A stretch of 60,380 nucleotides of DNA, from contig JAUVVQ010000011.1 of the NCBI GenBank assembly GCA_030604525.1, forward strand, positions 1 to 60,380, written 5' to 3'. Numbering within the stretch: the stretch's first letter is position 1; each line of letters starts with the position of its first letter. The DNA is from Phycisphaerae bacterium (GTDB taxonomy: Bacteria; Planctomycetota; Phycisphaerae; Sedimentisphaerales; Anaerobacaceae). This document shows, piece after piece, positions 31,862-41,737 of this stretch. A program made the position numbers and the translations under genes. A model generated the notes under the pieces. It saw only the letters and a list, made by a program, of their open reading frames with translations. It did no database searches and was not told the origin of the DNA.

Positions 31862-34855
31862 TTAGCTTTTTATGTTATCCGCCTTTGGCGGATTCAATTC
31901 CTCAAGGTGTTTTTGTACAGCTTCAAGCTGCTTGTTTAATTGAGATTGTCTTTTTTCTGCCCGTTCAACGATGTATGGCTTTGCTTTTTTAACGAAGTTT
32001 TCGTTGTTTAGTTTTCCATCGACGGCACTTTTAGCTTTTTGGATTTGGCGTTTTTGTTTTTCAAGACGTTTCCTTTCTGCTTCAGGGTCGATAATATTAT
32101 GAACATAGACTTCCGTATCCTTGTCGATTATTGAGACGGCGGCGTTTGCCGGCTTTTCGATTGTCTCCGCAGCGTTGAAAGCTTCGATATTTGCTAACTG
32201 TTGGATTAAACAGGCGTTTTGGTTGAGCAGCTTTGCAGTCGGCTTAGTTGTTTTTACAGAGACCGAAAATGGTTTTTGCGGTCCGCCTTCGACGGATTGG
32301 TATTTGCTCCTTATGTCCCGGACAGTTTTTATTATCTGTTGTATCGCATCGATTTGCTCTTCAATTTTTTCATCTATGAGAGGTTCGATTTTGTTTGGCC
32401 ATTGAGCTATCGCCAGGACTTTTGCTTCTTTAGCGGAGCAGATTCCTTTTAGGTCTCTTTCAGGGGCGATTTCGTTTAGTTTCTGGAAAATGCCTTCTGT
32501 TATGAAGGGGATAAACGGGTGAAGGAGTCTTAAGGTCTGGTCGAGGATGAACGCAAGGATATTTTGTGCAATAGGTTTTTGTTCTTCATCGTTCATTCTT
32601 GGTTTTGTCCACTCGAGGTACCAGTCGCAGAAGTCGTTCCAGAAGAATTTGTAAAGCTGCTCGATTGGTTCACTGTACTTGAATTTTTCGAGTGCGTCGG
32701 TAACGTTTCCTGTTGTCCGTGCCAGTCGTGAGAGAATCCATTTATCGGTGATGTTCATTTTGTCTTTGTCGAATTTTTCGGGTTTTATGCCATCGAGATT
32801 CATCATAGCGAAGCGGGAAGCGTTCCATAGTTTGTTGCAGAAGTTTCGGCCTATGTCAAATTTTGGTGAGCTATTTGCGGTTCTTCCGTCCGGCAGCTTC
32901 ATTGAGACGACGGGCATACGGATGTCCTGGGTGTCAGTAGTCATACTTGCCAGAGTGAATCTCATAGCGTCTGCTCCGTGGCTGTCGATGACGACGAGGG
33001 GGTCGATGCCGTTTCCGAGACTTTTTGACATTTTTCGTCCCTCGCCATCCTGTATCATAGCGTGGATATAAACGTCGCGGAACGGGATGTCACCGGCGCA
33101 GTACTGTCCCATCATTACCATACGTGAGACCCATAAGGTTATGATTTCACGGGCGGTACAGAGAACATTGCTGGGGTAGAAGTTTTTCAGTTCAGCAGTG
33201 TCATCAGGCCAGCCGAGCGTGCTGAAAGGCCAGAGGGCAGATGAAAACCACGTATCCAGAACGTCTTCGTCACGCTTCCAGCCTTCAGCTTCGAGTTGTT
33301 TTTCAATATTCTCGTTTCCAGAAGCAACGCAGAGGTATGTTGTGGGGCCTTCATCAGAATCCATTAAAACAGATTGGACTTTTTCGGAAAGTTTCGAGAG
33401 CTTATTTTCTAATTGTCCGCTTCCTCCGAGTTTCGACCAAACAGGAATTCGGTGTCCCCACCAGAGTTGTCTGCTGATAGGCCAGTCCCGCAGGTTTTCG
33501 AGCCAGGACTGGTAAGTTTTTGCATATCTTTTTGGTGTAAATTTAAGTTCGCCGTCGAGGAGTGGCTTTATCGCCAGGCCTGCCAAAGAATTTACGGGTA
33601 TGTCAGTTCCTTTGATGAGACCTTCGCCGAATTTGTCAGAGAAGTGTGGTATTGGTTTTTTGACGGCGATGTACCATTGGTCCGAAAGGTAGGGTTCGAT
33701 TGGGACGTGGCTTCTGTAGCTGTGTCCGACTTCGTGTGTGTATTCTTTTACGTCTTCGAGCAGCTTTTCCTGCCTGAACCAGTCGATGATGGCCTCTCTT
33801 GCTTCGAATCTATCCATACCGAGGAAAGCTTCCGCATCTGTATCTTTTGCGTCTTCCCATCCGAATTTATCGCTGATGGAGCCGTCCGGGGCCATTATGT
33901 TAATGATTTCGAGATTATTTCTCTGGCCGATTTCCCAGTCATCGGGGTCGTGTGCGGGAGTTACTTTTAAGAAGCCGGTGGAGAATTTTGCCTTTTCATC
34001 GTTTTTTTCCTTGTCAGGGATTACGACGTGCTCATCGGCAATGATTGGTATGATACGTCCGACGATGGGCAATCGGATTTTTCTTCCAACGAGTTGTTTC
34101 GCTCTTTTGTCGGCGGGGTTCATAGCGACGGCGGTGTCGCCGAGCATCGTTTCCGGTCGTGTGGTTGCGACGGTGACGTGTTCGATTTTTTCGCCTTCGA
34201 TTGTTACCGGCTCAACGAGCGGATATTGCATATACCAGAAATGTCCCTTTATGGTTTCGTGTTCGACTTCGTCGTCAGCGAGTACGGTTTGTGTGGCGGG
34301 GTCCCAGTTGACCAGTCTTTTCCCGCGGTAAATCAAATGGTCTTTGAAGAGTTTGTAAAAGTTGCCCCTGACGGCCTTGGTACAAACTTCGTCCATAGTG
34401 AAGCGGGTTCTCTTCCAGTCGCAGGAACAGCCCATTTTTTTGAGTTGGTTTATGATACGAGCTTCATATTCATCTTTCCAGGCCTGGACGCGTTTGATGA
34501 ATTCATCTCTCTGAAAGTCGGTTCTTTTTTTACCTTCACGGGAAAGGATTCTTTTTTCGACGACGGTCTGTGTAGCGATGCCTGCGTGGTCGGTTCCAGG
34601 CATCCAGAGGGTGTTGAGACCGCACATACGGTGGTATCGAATTAAAACGTCCTGCAGTGTGTTATTCAGGGCGTGTCCGAGGTGCAGTGGGGCAGTAACG
34701 TTTGGCGGTGGAATCATAATGGTGTATGACTTTTGGTCCTGCTGTTTTATTGCCGATGATGCTTCAGGGTGGAAATAGTCATCGGATGTCCAAAGACGGT
34801 TTACCTTCTTTTCTATTTTATCAGGTTCGTAAACCTTAGAGAGTTGTTCAGCCAT
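31862..34855 (-). CDS. valS: valyl-tRNA synthetase
   Basis: 997 residues, slightly longer than usual. The class I signatures are PPPNVTAPLHLGHAL (HIGH) and KMSKSLGNGIDP (KMSKS). The connective-peptide editing domain (TTRPETMLGDTAVAMNP) removes mischarged threonine, and a C-terminal coiled coil (AERKRLEKQKRQIQKA) binds tRNA. Two family-A repeats lie inside the gene: one at 32283-32295 (translated SVEGGP) in the anticodon-binding region and one at 31879-31891 (NPPKAD) at the very C-terminus. Both are in frame. It follows rho in the same direction after 120 bases. Confidence 0.96.
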   Translation of the reverse strand: MAEQLSKVYEPDKIEKKVNRLWTSDDYFHPEASSAIKQQDQKSYTIMIPPPNVTAPLHLGHALNNTLQDVLIRYHRMCGLNTLWMPGTDHAGIATQTVVEKRILSREGKKRTDFQRDEFIKRVQAWKDEYEARIINQLKKMGCSCDWKRTRFTMDEVCTKAVRGNFYKLFKDHLIYRGKRLVNWDPATQTVLADDEVEHETIKGHFWYMQYPLVEPVTIEGEKIEHVTVATTRPETMLGDTAVAMNPADKRAKQLVGRKIRLPIVGRIIPIIADEHVVIPDKEKNDEKAKFSTGFLKVTPAHDPDDWEIGQRNNLEIINIMAPDGSISDKFGWEDAKDTDAEAFLGMDRFEAREAIIDWFRQEKLLEDVKEYTHEVGHSYRSHVPIEPYLSDQWYIAVKKPIPHFSDKFGEGLIKGTDIPVNSLAGLAIKPLLDGELKFTPKRYAKTYQSWLENLRDWPISRQLWWGHRIPVWSKLGGSGQLENKLSKLSEKVQSVLMDSDEGPTTYLCVASGNENIEKQLEAEGWKRDEDVLDTWFSSALWPFSTLGWPDDTAELKNFYPSNVLCTAREIITLWVSRMVMMGQYCAGDIPFRDVYIHAMIQDGEGRKMSKSLGNGIDPLVVIDSHGADAMRFTLASMTTDTQDIRMPVVSMKLPDGRTANSSPKFDIGRNFCNKLWNASRFAMMNLDGIKPEKFDKDKMNITDKWILSRLARTTGNVTDALEKFKYSEPIEQLYKFFWNDFCDWYLEWTKPRMNDEEQKPIAQNILAFILDQTLRLLHPFIPFITEGIFQKLNEIAPERDLKGICSAKEAKVLAIAQWPNKIEPLIDEKIEEQIDAIQQIIKTVRDIRSKYQSVEGGPQKPFSVSVKTTKPTAKLLNQNACLIQQLANIEAFNAAETIEKPANAAVSIIDKDTEVYVHNIIDPEAERKRLEKQKRQIQKAKSAVDGKLNNENFVKKAKPYIVERAEKRQSQLNKQLEAVQKHLEELNPPKADNIKS

Positions 34856-34947
34856 AATTATTCCATAGAATATTTAACAACAAAAAATTCCTATCAGGAT
34901 GAAGGAATAATTATCATAATACAACGTTGGTGAAATGTAAAGTGAAC

Positions 34948-34976
34948 AAATCAACCCGCCGAAGGCGGGCTGATTT
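34948..34976 (-). terminator. putative intrinsic terminator of rho, made from a family-A repeat
   Basis: Read on the minus strand, the rho stop is followed at once by a 13-base-pair stem (AAATCAGCCCGCC / GGCGGGTTGATTT) with a 3-base loop, then TGTTCACTTT. The core is the family-A palindrome. The tail is only moderately U-rich, so termination strength is uncertain. It separates rho from valS. Confidence 0.6.
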
Positions 34977-36442
34977 TAATCGATATTCATAGTCATCAGG
35001 AATTCGGCGTTTGTCTTGGTTTTTGATAGTCTTTTCTTCAGCAGCTCGATAGCTTCGACGGGGTTTAGCTCGCTGAGAACTCTTCGAAGATTGTAAACGA
35101 GTTCGAGCTCTTTTTTGTCGAGTAGCAGCTCTTCCCTTCTTGTGCCGCTGCTGCTGATATCGATGGAAGGCCAGGTTCTTCTATCGACCAGTCTTCTGTC
35201 TAAATGTAATTCCATATTACCGGTTGCTTTGAATTCTTCAAAGATGACTTCATCCATTTTGGAGCCGGTATTGATAAGGGCAGTGGCAAAGATACTGAGA
35301 GAGCCACCGAATTCGACATTTCTTGCGGCACCGAAGAATTTTTTGGGCATTTGCATAGCTCCTGCATCAACACCGCCGGTGAGAATTTTCCCGGAGTGAG
35401 GCATTTCGGTATTGTAAGCTCTTGCCAGCCGTGTTATGGAGTCGAGAAGGATGACTACGTCGTAATCGTATTCGACAAGTCGTTTTGCTTTTTCGATAAC
35501 GACTTCAGCGACCTGGCAGTGACGTGAAGCTGGTTCGTCAAAGGTGGAGCTTATGACTTCAACGTCTTTTGCGGTTTTTCTTTCCATTTCGGTAACTTCT
35601 TCCGGTCTTTCATCAATCAGCAGGACAATAAGTTTTGCTTCCGGGTTGTTTAAGCTGATAGCGTTAGCGAGTTTCTGGAGCAGGATGGTTTTGCCGGTAC
35701 GAGGAGGTGCAACGATTAGTCCTCTTTGCCCTTTTCCTACGGGAGTAACCAGGTCCATTATTCGCATATTTAGTTCTTCAGGTGTAGTTTCGAGAATTAA
35801 TCGGTCTTCGGGGTGTAGCGGCGTGAGGTCACTGAAGACGGTTTTTTCAGCGAGAATGTTAGGTTCCTTAAAGTTTATAGCTTCTACCCTTAGCAGTGCG
35901 AAGTATTTTTCAGAGTCTTTTGGCGGCCTGATTTGTCCAGAGACGACATTTCCGGTACGCAGGCCGAATCTTCTGATTTGTGAAGGGGAAACGTAGATGT
36001 CATCCGGGCTTGATAAGTAATTATAGTTCGGATTTCTCAGAAAACCGTAATGGTCCGGCAGGACTTCCAGTACTCCTTCACCGAAGAGCAGACCGTTTTG
36101 CCGGATTCGTTCTTTTAGAATTCTGAAGATGAGGTCCTGTTTTTTCAGGGCGCTGTATTCCTCTATGTTTTCTTTTTTTGCGACGTTGTGCAGTTCAGTT
36201 ACGGTTAGTTTTCTCAGGTCTGTAAGGTAGAGTTTCCCTCTTTTGATTCGTTCGTACTTTGCGTGTGTGCTTTCACTTTCTTTAGTTTTGTTTTCCTGGA
36301 TGGTTTCTTCAGCAGTAGCGGTTTTGTTCAGGTCTTTAACTTGTGCATTGTTATTGTTATCTTTGTTCTTATCTGCCGTCTTTCTCTTTTTTCTCTTTTT
36401 TCTCTTTTTGTTTGTGTTGTTGTTTTCTGCGGATTTAGCCAT
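34976..36442 (-). CDS. rho: transcription termination factor Rho
   Basis: 488 residues. A low-complexity N-terminus rich in Lys, Arg and Asn (about 1-60) comes first. Then follow the Rho N-terminal domain ([20 protein letters not shown]), the cold-shock RNA-binding domain ([16 protein letters not shown]) and the hexameric ATPase with Walker A PPRTGKT, Walker [17 protein letters not shown] and [22 protein letters not shown]. It ends untranslated-RNA synthesis at rut sites. The basic N-terminal insertion is typical of Rho in several phyla and may add RNA binding. Confidence 0.96.
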   Translation of the reverse strand: MAKSAENNNTNKKRKKRKKRKTADKNKDNNNNAQVKDLNKTATAEETIQENKTKESESTHAKYERIKRGKLYLTDLRKLTVTELHNVAKKENIEEYSALKKQDLIFRILKERIRQNGLLFGEGVLEVLPDHYGFLRNPNYNYLSSPDDIYVSPSQIRRFGLRTGNVVSGQIRPPKDSEKYFALLRVEAINFKEPNILAEKTVFSDLTPLHPEDRLILETTPEELNMRIMDLVTPVGKGQRGLIVAPPRTGKTILLQKLANAISLNNPEAKLIVLLIDERPEEVTEMERKTAKDVEVISSTFDEPASRHCQVAEVVIEKAKRLVEYDYDVVILLDSITRLARAYNTEMPHSGKILTGGVDAGAMQMPKKFFGAARNVEFGGSLSIFATALINTGSKMDEVIFEEFKATGNMELHLDRRLVDRRTWPSIDISSSGTRREELLLDKKELELVYNLRRVLSELNPVEAIELLKKRLSKTKTNAEFLMTMNID

Positions 36443-36591
36443 AGTTTTCCTTTCAATTAGCGGGGAGCCATAGAGTTCTTTTAAATAATTCCCGAAGGAA
36501 TAAAATTATAATTTAGAGTATCTTTCAGAAATAATATCTTACAAATAATCCAGGTTTAACAAGCAAATGATTGAAATTCTATAAACCCCAA

Positions 36592-37206
36592 TCAACCATT
36601 ATCTACAATGTTTGAGAAAATATTAAAGACTTGCCTGCGTAGCTCAGAGATGCCGGAATTGTTGTTTATGACATTGTCGGCGATATTTTTCTTGTTGTCC
36701 AGAGAAATCTGAAATTTTTCTCTTAGTTTAAACTGTTTTTTATTGCAGATATCCAACGTTTTAGCTCTTTGCACCCTTATATTTTCATTGGAATCGACAA
36801 AAATCAGTTTATCACAGCGATTTTCCCATCCCACTTCTAATAATAAGGGTATATCCAATATTATTGCTTTTGTGTTTTGGTCGTTTTTATATTGTTCGAT
36901 GCGTTGTTCAACTTCTTTCATAACCATCGGGTGAATAATGTCATTGAGTAGAGCTATTTTTTCTTTGGTTGAGAAAGCAATTTCAGCCAGTTTTTTTCGA
37001 TTAATACTACTGTCAGGATTTATTATTTCTTTTCCGAAGTCGGCAATAATTGTGCTTTTTACTGAGGTTTTGTCCAGGTATTTGTGAGCGATTTCATCGG
37101 CGTCGATAACGTTGCAGCCGAGTCTTTCGAATTCTTTTGCAACGGCAGTTTTCCCGGAGCACATTCCTCCTGTAATTCCTACAATAGCTTTCTTGCGGGG
37201 ATGCAT
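36592..37206 (-). CDS. coaE: dephospho-CoA kinase
   Basis: 204 residues. Walker A is GITGGMCSGKTAVAKEFERLG, followed by the CoaE motifs VIDADEIAHKYL and LDIPLLLEVGWENRCDKLIFV. It adds the 3'-phosphate to dephospho-CoA, the last step of coenzyme A synthesis, in the cytoplasm. It follows the zinc-ribbon protein gene by 43 bases and precedes rho by 149 bases. Confidence 0.93.
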   Translation of the reverse strand: MHPRKKAIVGITGGMCSGKTAVAKEFERLGCNVIDADEIAHKYLDKTSVKSTIIADFGKEIINPDSSINRKKLAEIAFSTKEKIALLNDIIHPMVMKEVEQRIEQYKNDQNTKAIILDIPLLLEVGWENRCDKLIFVDSNENIRVQRAKTLDICNKKQFKLREKFQISLDNKKNIADNVINNNSGISELRRQVFNIFSNIVDNG

Positions 37207-37249
37207 CAGAATCGAAGTATAAATTTTTTTTTTAAAATAGTCAAGTGTA

Positions 37250-37765
37250 TTAGTTGATTTTGTTTCGGAGTTTTCTAATTAAGCCGGCCAGTACCTGCGG
37301 AGGGATGTCAGCTAATTCAGCATCCAGCATTTCGCTGACGGCTATATCATCGAGGATACCTTTTGCTTCTGAACCGTGAGTTGTGATTGTTTTTAGTTTT
37401 ATTTCGGCCTCAGCGAGCCGGCTGTCAGCCATATTGCGGAGATATGAAATTATATTGTTTGTTAAATCTTCTTCGCTCATTTCAGCGGGGGCTGGTTCGG
37501 CTGGTTCATTTGTAGAACCGGTTTCTTCTGGAATATCTCTTTCCTGGAGAATGCTCTCTGTGAGTTTGTGAGTTTCATCCATAAGTTGTTTTTCCTTTTG
37601 TTCTTCATTTTTGTCCAAAGGACTTAGCTTCAATCTCTCATTGTCGTTCAAAGCGGGGACATAAATTTTGTTATGGCAAGAGGGACACTTCCCCCATTTT
37701 CCGCTGACTTTATCCTGAGCTTCAATTTTTCTTCCGCAATGCTCGCAGTGAAATATGATGGACAT
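37250..37765 (-). CDS. zinc-ribbon protein of unknown function
   Basis: 171 residues. The N-terminus is a four-cysteine zinc ribbon (FHCEHCGRKIEA and WGKCPSCHNKIYVP, about 6-35). An acidic, probably disordered linker (about 40-100) follows, then a helical C-terminus (about 100-170: LTNNIISYLRNMADSRLAEAE, DIPPQVLAGLIRKL). I know similar short ribbon proteins from planctomycetes but no function. It lies 20 bases after queF and 43 before coaE, so it is probably co-transcribed with them. Confidence 0.6.
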   Translation of the reverse strand: MSIIFHCEHCGRKIEAQDKVSGKWGKCPSCHNKIYVPALNDNERLKLSPLDKNEEQKEKQLMDETHKLTESILQERDIPEETGSTNEPAEPAPAEMSEEDLTNNIISYLRNMADSRLAEAEIKLKTITTHGSEAKGILDDIAVSEMLDAELADIPPQVLAGLIRKLRNKIN

Positions 37766-37785
37766 TTTTCAAGCCCCTAATGAAA

Positions 37786-38145
37786 TCACTTTTTCCTGCT
37801 TACTTTATATTCAGCCGATACCTGGGTTGTAATTCCGCCGCGTGGAGTGAAATTGGCTGTTATTATCATCCATTGAGGTTTACAACTTTCAGCTAAATCG
37901 TCAAGTATTTTGTTTGTCAAGACTTCATAAAAAATCCCTTTGTTTCGATAACTTTGTATATAAAACTTTAAACTTTTCAGTTCAATACATTTTTTGTGCG
38001 GGCAGTATTGGATGACAATCTCACCGAAATCGGGCTGTCCTGTTCTTGGACAAACGCTGGTGAATTCAGGACAGTGGATAGTTATGTTATAATCTCTTTC
38101 AGGTTTGGGATTATCGAATAGCTCAAGTTTGGTTTTTTTGTTCAT
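37786..38145 (-). CDS. queF: 7-cyano-7-deazaguanine (preQ0) reductase
   Basis: 119 residues, a short single-domain (YkvM-type) QueF. The catalytic cysteine lies in PEFTSVCPRTGQPDFG, and the substrate-binding glutamate follows in CIELKSLKFYIQSYRNKGIFYE. It reduces preQ0 to preQ1 with NADPH on the way to queuosine. Its gene diverges from queC with 72 bases between, a shared control region for the pathway. No preQ1 riboswitch fold is evident there. Confidence 0.93.
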   Translation of the reverse strand: MNKKTKLELFDNPKPERDYNITIHCPEFTSVCPRTGQPDFGEIVIQYCPHKKCIELKSLKFYIQSYRNKGIFYEVLTNKILDDLAESCKPQWMIITANFTPRGGITTQVSAEYKVSRKK

Positions 38146-38217
38146 TTTGTTGAACCTCTGATAATTTTGTTTTAAACTAATATACTAATTATCAAATATT
38201 TTTGCAAGGTCAAGGAA

Positions 38218-38919
38218 ATGTTATCCGGAGATAAAAAAGCAGTAGTGTTGTTGAGTGGCGGCTTGGATTCTGCGACGATATTGGCGATGGCTAAAGAAAA
38301 GGGATTTATTTTGTATGCCCTCAGCTTTAGGTATGGTCAGCGTCACAAGTGTGAGGTTGCCTCTGCCAGGCGGGTAGCCGAGTCGACGGGCGTGGTAGAA
38401 CACAGGATAATCGATATTGAGCTGGGTCAGTTTGGTGGTTCGGCTATAACTGATGCAAAGATTGAGGTTCCCAAGGACTCCTCTGATTTGGGTGATGAAG
38501 AGAGTATCCCTTTGACTTATGTACCGGCGAGGAATTTGATATTTTTATCATATGCCGTTGCCTGGTCTGAGGTGCTTGGCGCTTTTGATATATTTATAGG
38601 CGTTAATTGGATGGATTACAGTGGTTATCCTGATTGCCGCCCGGAATTTATTGCGGCATTTTCCAGGACGGCGAATCTTGCAACCGCAGCGGGGATAAAG
38701 GGTAAAGGCAGATATGAAATTCATACACCGCTTATGAATATGAGTAAGGGTGAGATTATTCTTGCCGGCACGAAGCTTGGAGTGGATTATGCTTTGACGC
38801 ATAGCTGTTACGACCCTGACGAGCAGGGCAAAAGCTGCGGCCGATGTGATGCCTGCCGATTGCGGCTGAAGGGCTTTGCACAAGCGGGTATTGCGGACCC
38901 GATTGAATATGCCGAATAA
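38218..38919 (+). CDS. queC: 7-cyano-7-deazaguanine synthase
   Basis: 233 residues. The PP-loop [13 protein letters not shown] binds ATP, and the C-terminal zinc site is C-x8-C-G-R-C-D-A-C ([20 protein letters not shown]). It makes preQ0 from 7-carboxy-7-deazaguanine, ammonia and ATP. queE follows after 34 bases. QueD is not in this window and is presumably encoded elsewhere. Confidence 0.95.
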   Translation: MLSGDKKAVVLLSGGLDSATILAMAKEKGFILYALSFRYGQRHKCEVASARRVAESTGVVEHRIIDIELGQFGGSAITDAKIEVPKDSSDLGDEESIPLTYVPARNLIFLSYAVAWSEVLGAFDIFIGVNWMDYSGYPDCRPEFIAAFSRTANLATAAGIKGKGRYEIHTPLMNMSKGEIILAGTKLGVDYALTHSCYDPDEQGKSCGRCDACRLRLKGFAQAGIADPIEYAE

Positions 38920-38953
38920 ATGAACTGATTCAAATAAGGCAGGGAATTTTTCA

Positions 38954-39634
38954 ATGAGAATCTCTGAGATGTTTTATTCGATACAGGGCGAAGGTTTATT
39001 GGCAGGGGTGCCGAGTGTTTTTGTTCGACTATCGGGGTGCCCACTGCGATGCCGATGGTGCGATACGAAGTATAGCTGGGATTCGAGTGACGGAGAGGAT
39101 GTGGTTCTGGATGAAATACAAGCTCTTGTTCAGGCGCGGAACTGCGATTATGTAGTTATAACGGGCGGGGAGCCGTTGATACAGGCGGAGCTTGGGGATT
39201 TGGTGAAATTATTGAAGGAAACAAATAAGCATGTGACAATAGAGACAGCGGGTATAAGTTTCGTCCCGGATTTGTCTTGTGACTTGATGAGTATCAGTCC
39301 AAAATTATCAAATTCGATACCGGATGACAATAAGCTGGCTGAGGTTCATAATCGGTTGAGATTGAACGTCGAAGCTTTACGAAAACTTGTGAGCAATTAT
39401 GCTTATCAGCTCAAGTTTGTTGTTGATTCGCCGGAGGATATAGCAGAGATACAAGAGACGATAGAAGAGATTGGCGGGCTGGATAGAGCGAAGATTATGC
39501 TGATGCCCCAGTCAACTGGCCGGGAGGAATATATAGAGAAGTCCGCTATGGTAGCTGAATTATCCAAACAGACCGGATTTGTGTTTTGTCCACGGCTGCA
39601 GATTCTGCTTTGGGATAATGAGCGGGGGACATAG
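38954..39634 (+). CDS. queE: 7-carboxy-7-deazaguanine synthase, radical SAM
   Basis: 226 residues. The radical-SAM cluster motif is CPLRCRWCD (CxxxCxxC) after FYSIQGEG, the QueE N-terminal signature; ITGGEPLIQ is the SAM-binding GGE motif. It contracts the ring of 6-carboxy-tetrahydropterin to form 7-carboxy-7-deazaguanine for queuosine synthesis. It follows queC in the same transcript. The C-terminus MLMPQSTGREE and FCPRLQILLW is the expected closing region. Confidence 0.94.
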   Translation: MRISEMFYSIQGEGLLAGVPSVFVRLSGCPLRCRWCDTKYSWDSSDGEDVVLDEIQALVQARNCDYVVITGGEPLIQAELGDLVKLLKETNKHVTIETAGISFVPDLSCDLMSISPKLSNSIPDDNKLAEVHNRLRLNVEALRKLVSNYAYQLKFVVDSPEDIAEIQETIEEIGGLDRAKIMLMPQSTGREEYIEKSAMVAELSKQTGFVFCPRLQILLWDNERGT

Positions 39635-39669
39635 AGTCTCTTTTGGGTGCAACTTTTATAGATTTCTGA

Positions 39670-39698
39670 TTGACAGTCGTAGTAAAAGAGTAGATAAT
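39670..39698 (+). promoter_or_regulatory. sigma-70 promoter of tRNA-Leu
   Basis: TTGACA (39670-39675), 17 bases, GATAAT (39693-39698). It ends 12 bases before the tRNA, so the transcript would start within a few bases of the mature 5' end. Confidence 0.75.
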
Positions 39699-39709
39699 AT
39701 TTTAGTTAT

Positions 39710-39794
39710 GCCCGGGTGGCGGAATAGGCAGACGCGCTAGCTTGAGGGGCTAGTGGGCGATTAGCTCGTGCTGGTTCGACTCCAGTCCCGGGCA
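39710..39794 (+). tRNA. tRNA-Leu (anticodon GAG)
   Basis: 85 bases with a long variable arm, as in leucine tRNAs. The acceptor stem is GCCCGGG/CCCGGGC with discriminator A at 39794. The anticodon stem CTAGC/GCTAG encloses the loop TTGAGGG, giving GAG for CTC and CTT codons. The T-arm contains GGTTCGACTCC. CCA is not encoded and must be added by the CCA enzyme. A promoter is placed just upstream. Confidence 0.95.
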
Positions 39795-39906
39795 TTTGTT
39801 ATTTTTGCTTTGTTGGTGTTTTGATTTGTTTTAGAGTTTCTTTAGACAATACACATTCAAGTGAAAGTCTGTGGGAGCGAGCGGTAGGGGGATTCGGTTT
39901 TCAGGT

Positions 39907-41289
39907 TTATAGTAATCCGAGGTCATCAATTTCTTTATAGAGACTGTATTTTTTCATTTTTTTGAAAAGGGTAGTTCGGTTAATCATCAGAGCTTTGGCG
40001 GTCTCTTTTCTGTTCCAGTGATGTGCTTGAAGGGTTTGTCTGACGATGTCTTTTTCCGGTTGTTCGAGAGCTTGTTTTAGACTCATAGTTTTGTATTCTT
40101 TTTGTTTGGGTTGATTATTTTTGATAAAGTCGGGCAAATCATCCGGCCCTATAAATTGACTTTTGCTAAGCAGGACGGCTCTTTCGATGGTATTTTCGAG
40201 TTCCCTGATGTTTCCCGGCCAGTGGTATCTTTCCAGATATTCCATTGCGTCATCGGTGACACCGAGTTTCTTTTTGGTGTGCTGAGCGCAATACATCTGA
40301 AGGAAATGTTTTGCAAGAAGTCGAACATCACCGACTCTTTCACTCAATGGCGGAAGATTGATTGTTACCACATTAATACGGTAATATAAATCCTCTCTGA
40401 ATTTTCCTTCTTTTACTTGTTTTCTAAGGTTTTTGTTTGTTGCCAGCAGGATTCTTACATCTACGGTTTGTGTTTTATTGCTGCCGACCGGCTGAAAACG
40501 TTTATTTTCCAGGACCTGCAGCAGTTTTATTTGAAGTGCATGTGAAGCATTTGATATTTCATCGAGGAAGATAGTCCCGCCATTTGCAGCCCGGAATTTA
40601 CCTTCTTTATCATTGACAGCGCCGGTGAAAGACCCTTTTACATGTCCGAATAGTTCGCTCTCGAGCAAAGTCTCCGGCAGCGCCCCACAGCTTACTTCGA
40701 TAAAGGGATTGTTTCTCCGGCTGGAGCGGCAGTGTATAGCGTGTGCAAGTTTTGTTTTTCCTGTGCCGGAGGGACCTGTCATCAGGATTGTGCTGGTGGT
40801 GTCAGCAGCACTTTCGATGACTTCGAAGACTTTTGCCATTTTGTAGTCGTGACTTAAAATATTTTCAAGACTGTATGTTTGTTCCAGTTGGAGACGCAGG
40901 TTTTCATTTTCATTCATCAACGATTGCTGTTTAAGGGCTCTTTCTACGGCGAGTTTGAGGTCGTCATCTACAATTGGTTTTGTAAGATAGTCATAGGCAC
41001 CTTTTTTTATTGCCTTAACTGCGCTTTCAATAGTGCCATAGTCTGTTATGGCGATTACTACTGTTTGTAGATAATTATTGCTGATGGCATCGAGCAGCTC
41101 AAAGTCGTTTCCATCAGGTAAGTTCAGGTCCGTAATAACCAGACAGTAATTTTGGTTTTTTAATGCCTTTAGGGCCTGGTTTAATGTTTTCAGCCCACGA
41201 GTTTGGTAACCTTCTTCAGAGAGAAAATTGCATAATGAATCAAGTATTATTGTGTCATTATCTACGACAAGTATATTTTTTTCCTGCAT
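39907..41289 (-). CDS. sigma-54-dependent response regulator (NtrC family)
   Basis: 460 residues. The receiver domain (1-120) has its phospho-acceptor Asp in LVITDLNLPDGN and the conserved TKP lysine. The AAA+ domain (about 140-370) has Walker A TGPSGTGKT, Walker B GGTIFLDEIS and the sigma-54 contact loop as GSFTGA rather than GAFTGA. The C-terminal Fis-type HTH (RKETAKALMINRTTLFKKMKKY) binds enhancers. No sensor kinase gene is adjacent, so its signal is unknown. A sigma-70-type promoter lies at 41412-41439. Confidence 0.93.
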   Translation of the reverse strand: MQEKNILVVDNDTIILDSLCNFLSEEGYQTRGLKTLNQALKALKNQNYCLVITDLNLPDGNDFELLDAISNNYLQTVVIAITDYGTIESAVKAIKKGAYDYLTKPIVDDDLKLAVERALKQQSLMNENENLRLQLEQTYSLENILSHDYKMAKVFEVIESAADTTSTILMTGPSGTGKTKLAHAIHCRSSRRNNPFIEVSCGALPETLLESELFGHVKGSFTGAVNDKEGKFRAANGGTIFLDEISNASHALQIKLLQVLENKRFQPVGSNKTQTVDVRILLATNKNLRKQVKEGKFREDLYYRINVVTINLPPLSERVGDVRLLAKHFLQMYCAQHTKKKLGVTDDAMEYLERYHWPGNIRELENTIERAVLLSKSQFIGPDDLPDFIKNNQPKQKEYKTMSLKQALEQPEKDIVRQTLQAHHWNRKETAKALMINRTTLFKKMKKYSLYKEIDDLGLL

Positions 41290-41737
41290 AGTTTTATCTA
41301 ATCCTTTGCTATCGCTTGCTTTTGTGTAATTTCTACTATTTAATCCACATAACCCATATTTTCATATCACTTACACTCCTTGTGACTGTAGATAAGGAAT
41401 CAATGAGTAAAATACTAATCCCTATTTTAACATTGTCAAGCAAAAACGTTGAAAAAAAACAACGCTCAATCGTAAATTTCGGTTTATGAGAAGGGTTGGT
41501 TTAGCTAAAATCATTGTTTTTCCAAGATAAATGGCGAAAAAAGCGTTGTTAAAGGTAGTTTAGTCGTAATAAATAAGCTTTTGTGTTGTGATTAAGAAAC
41601 ATCATTTTTAGTTATTTTAAGATGAAGTATGGATATAGGTTGGCTGCGGTTTTGTTGAGAGTTTTTTAGGTTTTGTGCTTGAGATTGATTAGGGTTTGGC
41701 TTGGTGGGAAAGGGGAAATTGAGGAAGCTTTGTTCTT
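41290..41737. other. 448-base intergenic region upstream of the response regulator
   Basis: AT-rich sequence between the start of the sigma-54 regulator gene and the end of dapF. It contains the regulator's promoter (41412-41439). Its remainder is AT-rich with several AAAA/TTTT tracts and the motif AACGTTGAAAAAAAACAACG at about 41446-41465. No tRNA, small RNA or ORF with a supportable start was recognised. Confidence 0.45.
41412..41439 (-). promoter_or_regulatory. sigma-70-type promoter for the response regulator gene
   Basis: On the minus strand TTGACA (41439-41434) is followed after 16 bases by TAGTAT (41417-41412). It lies about 123 bases before the ATG at 41289, leaving a leader with no obvious hairpin. 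Confidence 0.55.

Noticed and set aside
33413-34645. Overlapping rightward ORFs of 185, 197 and 205 residues
   Set aside because: All are antisense to valS and show no domain.
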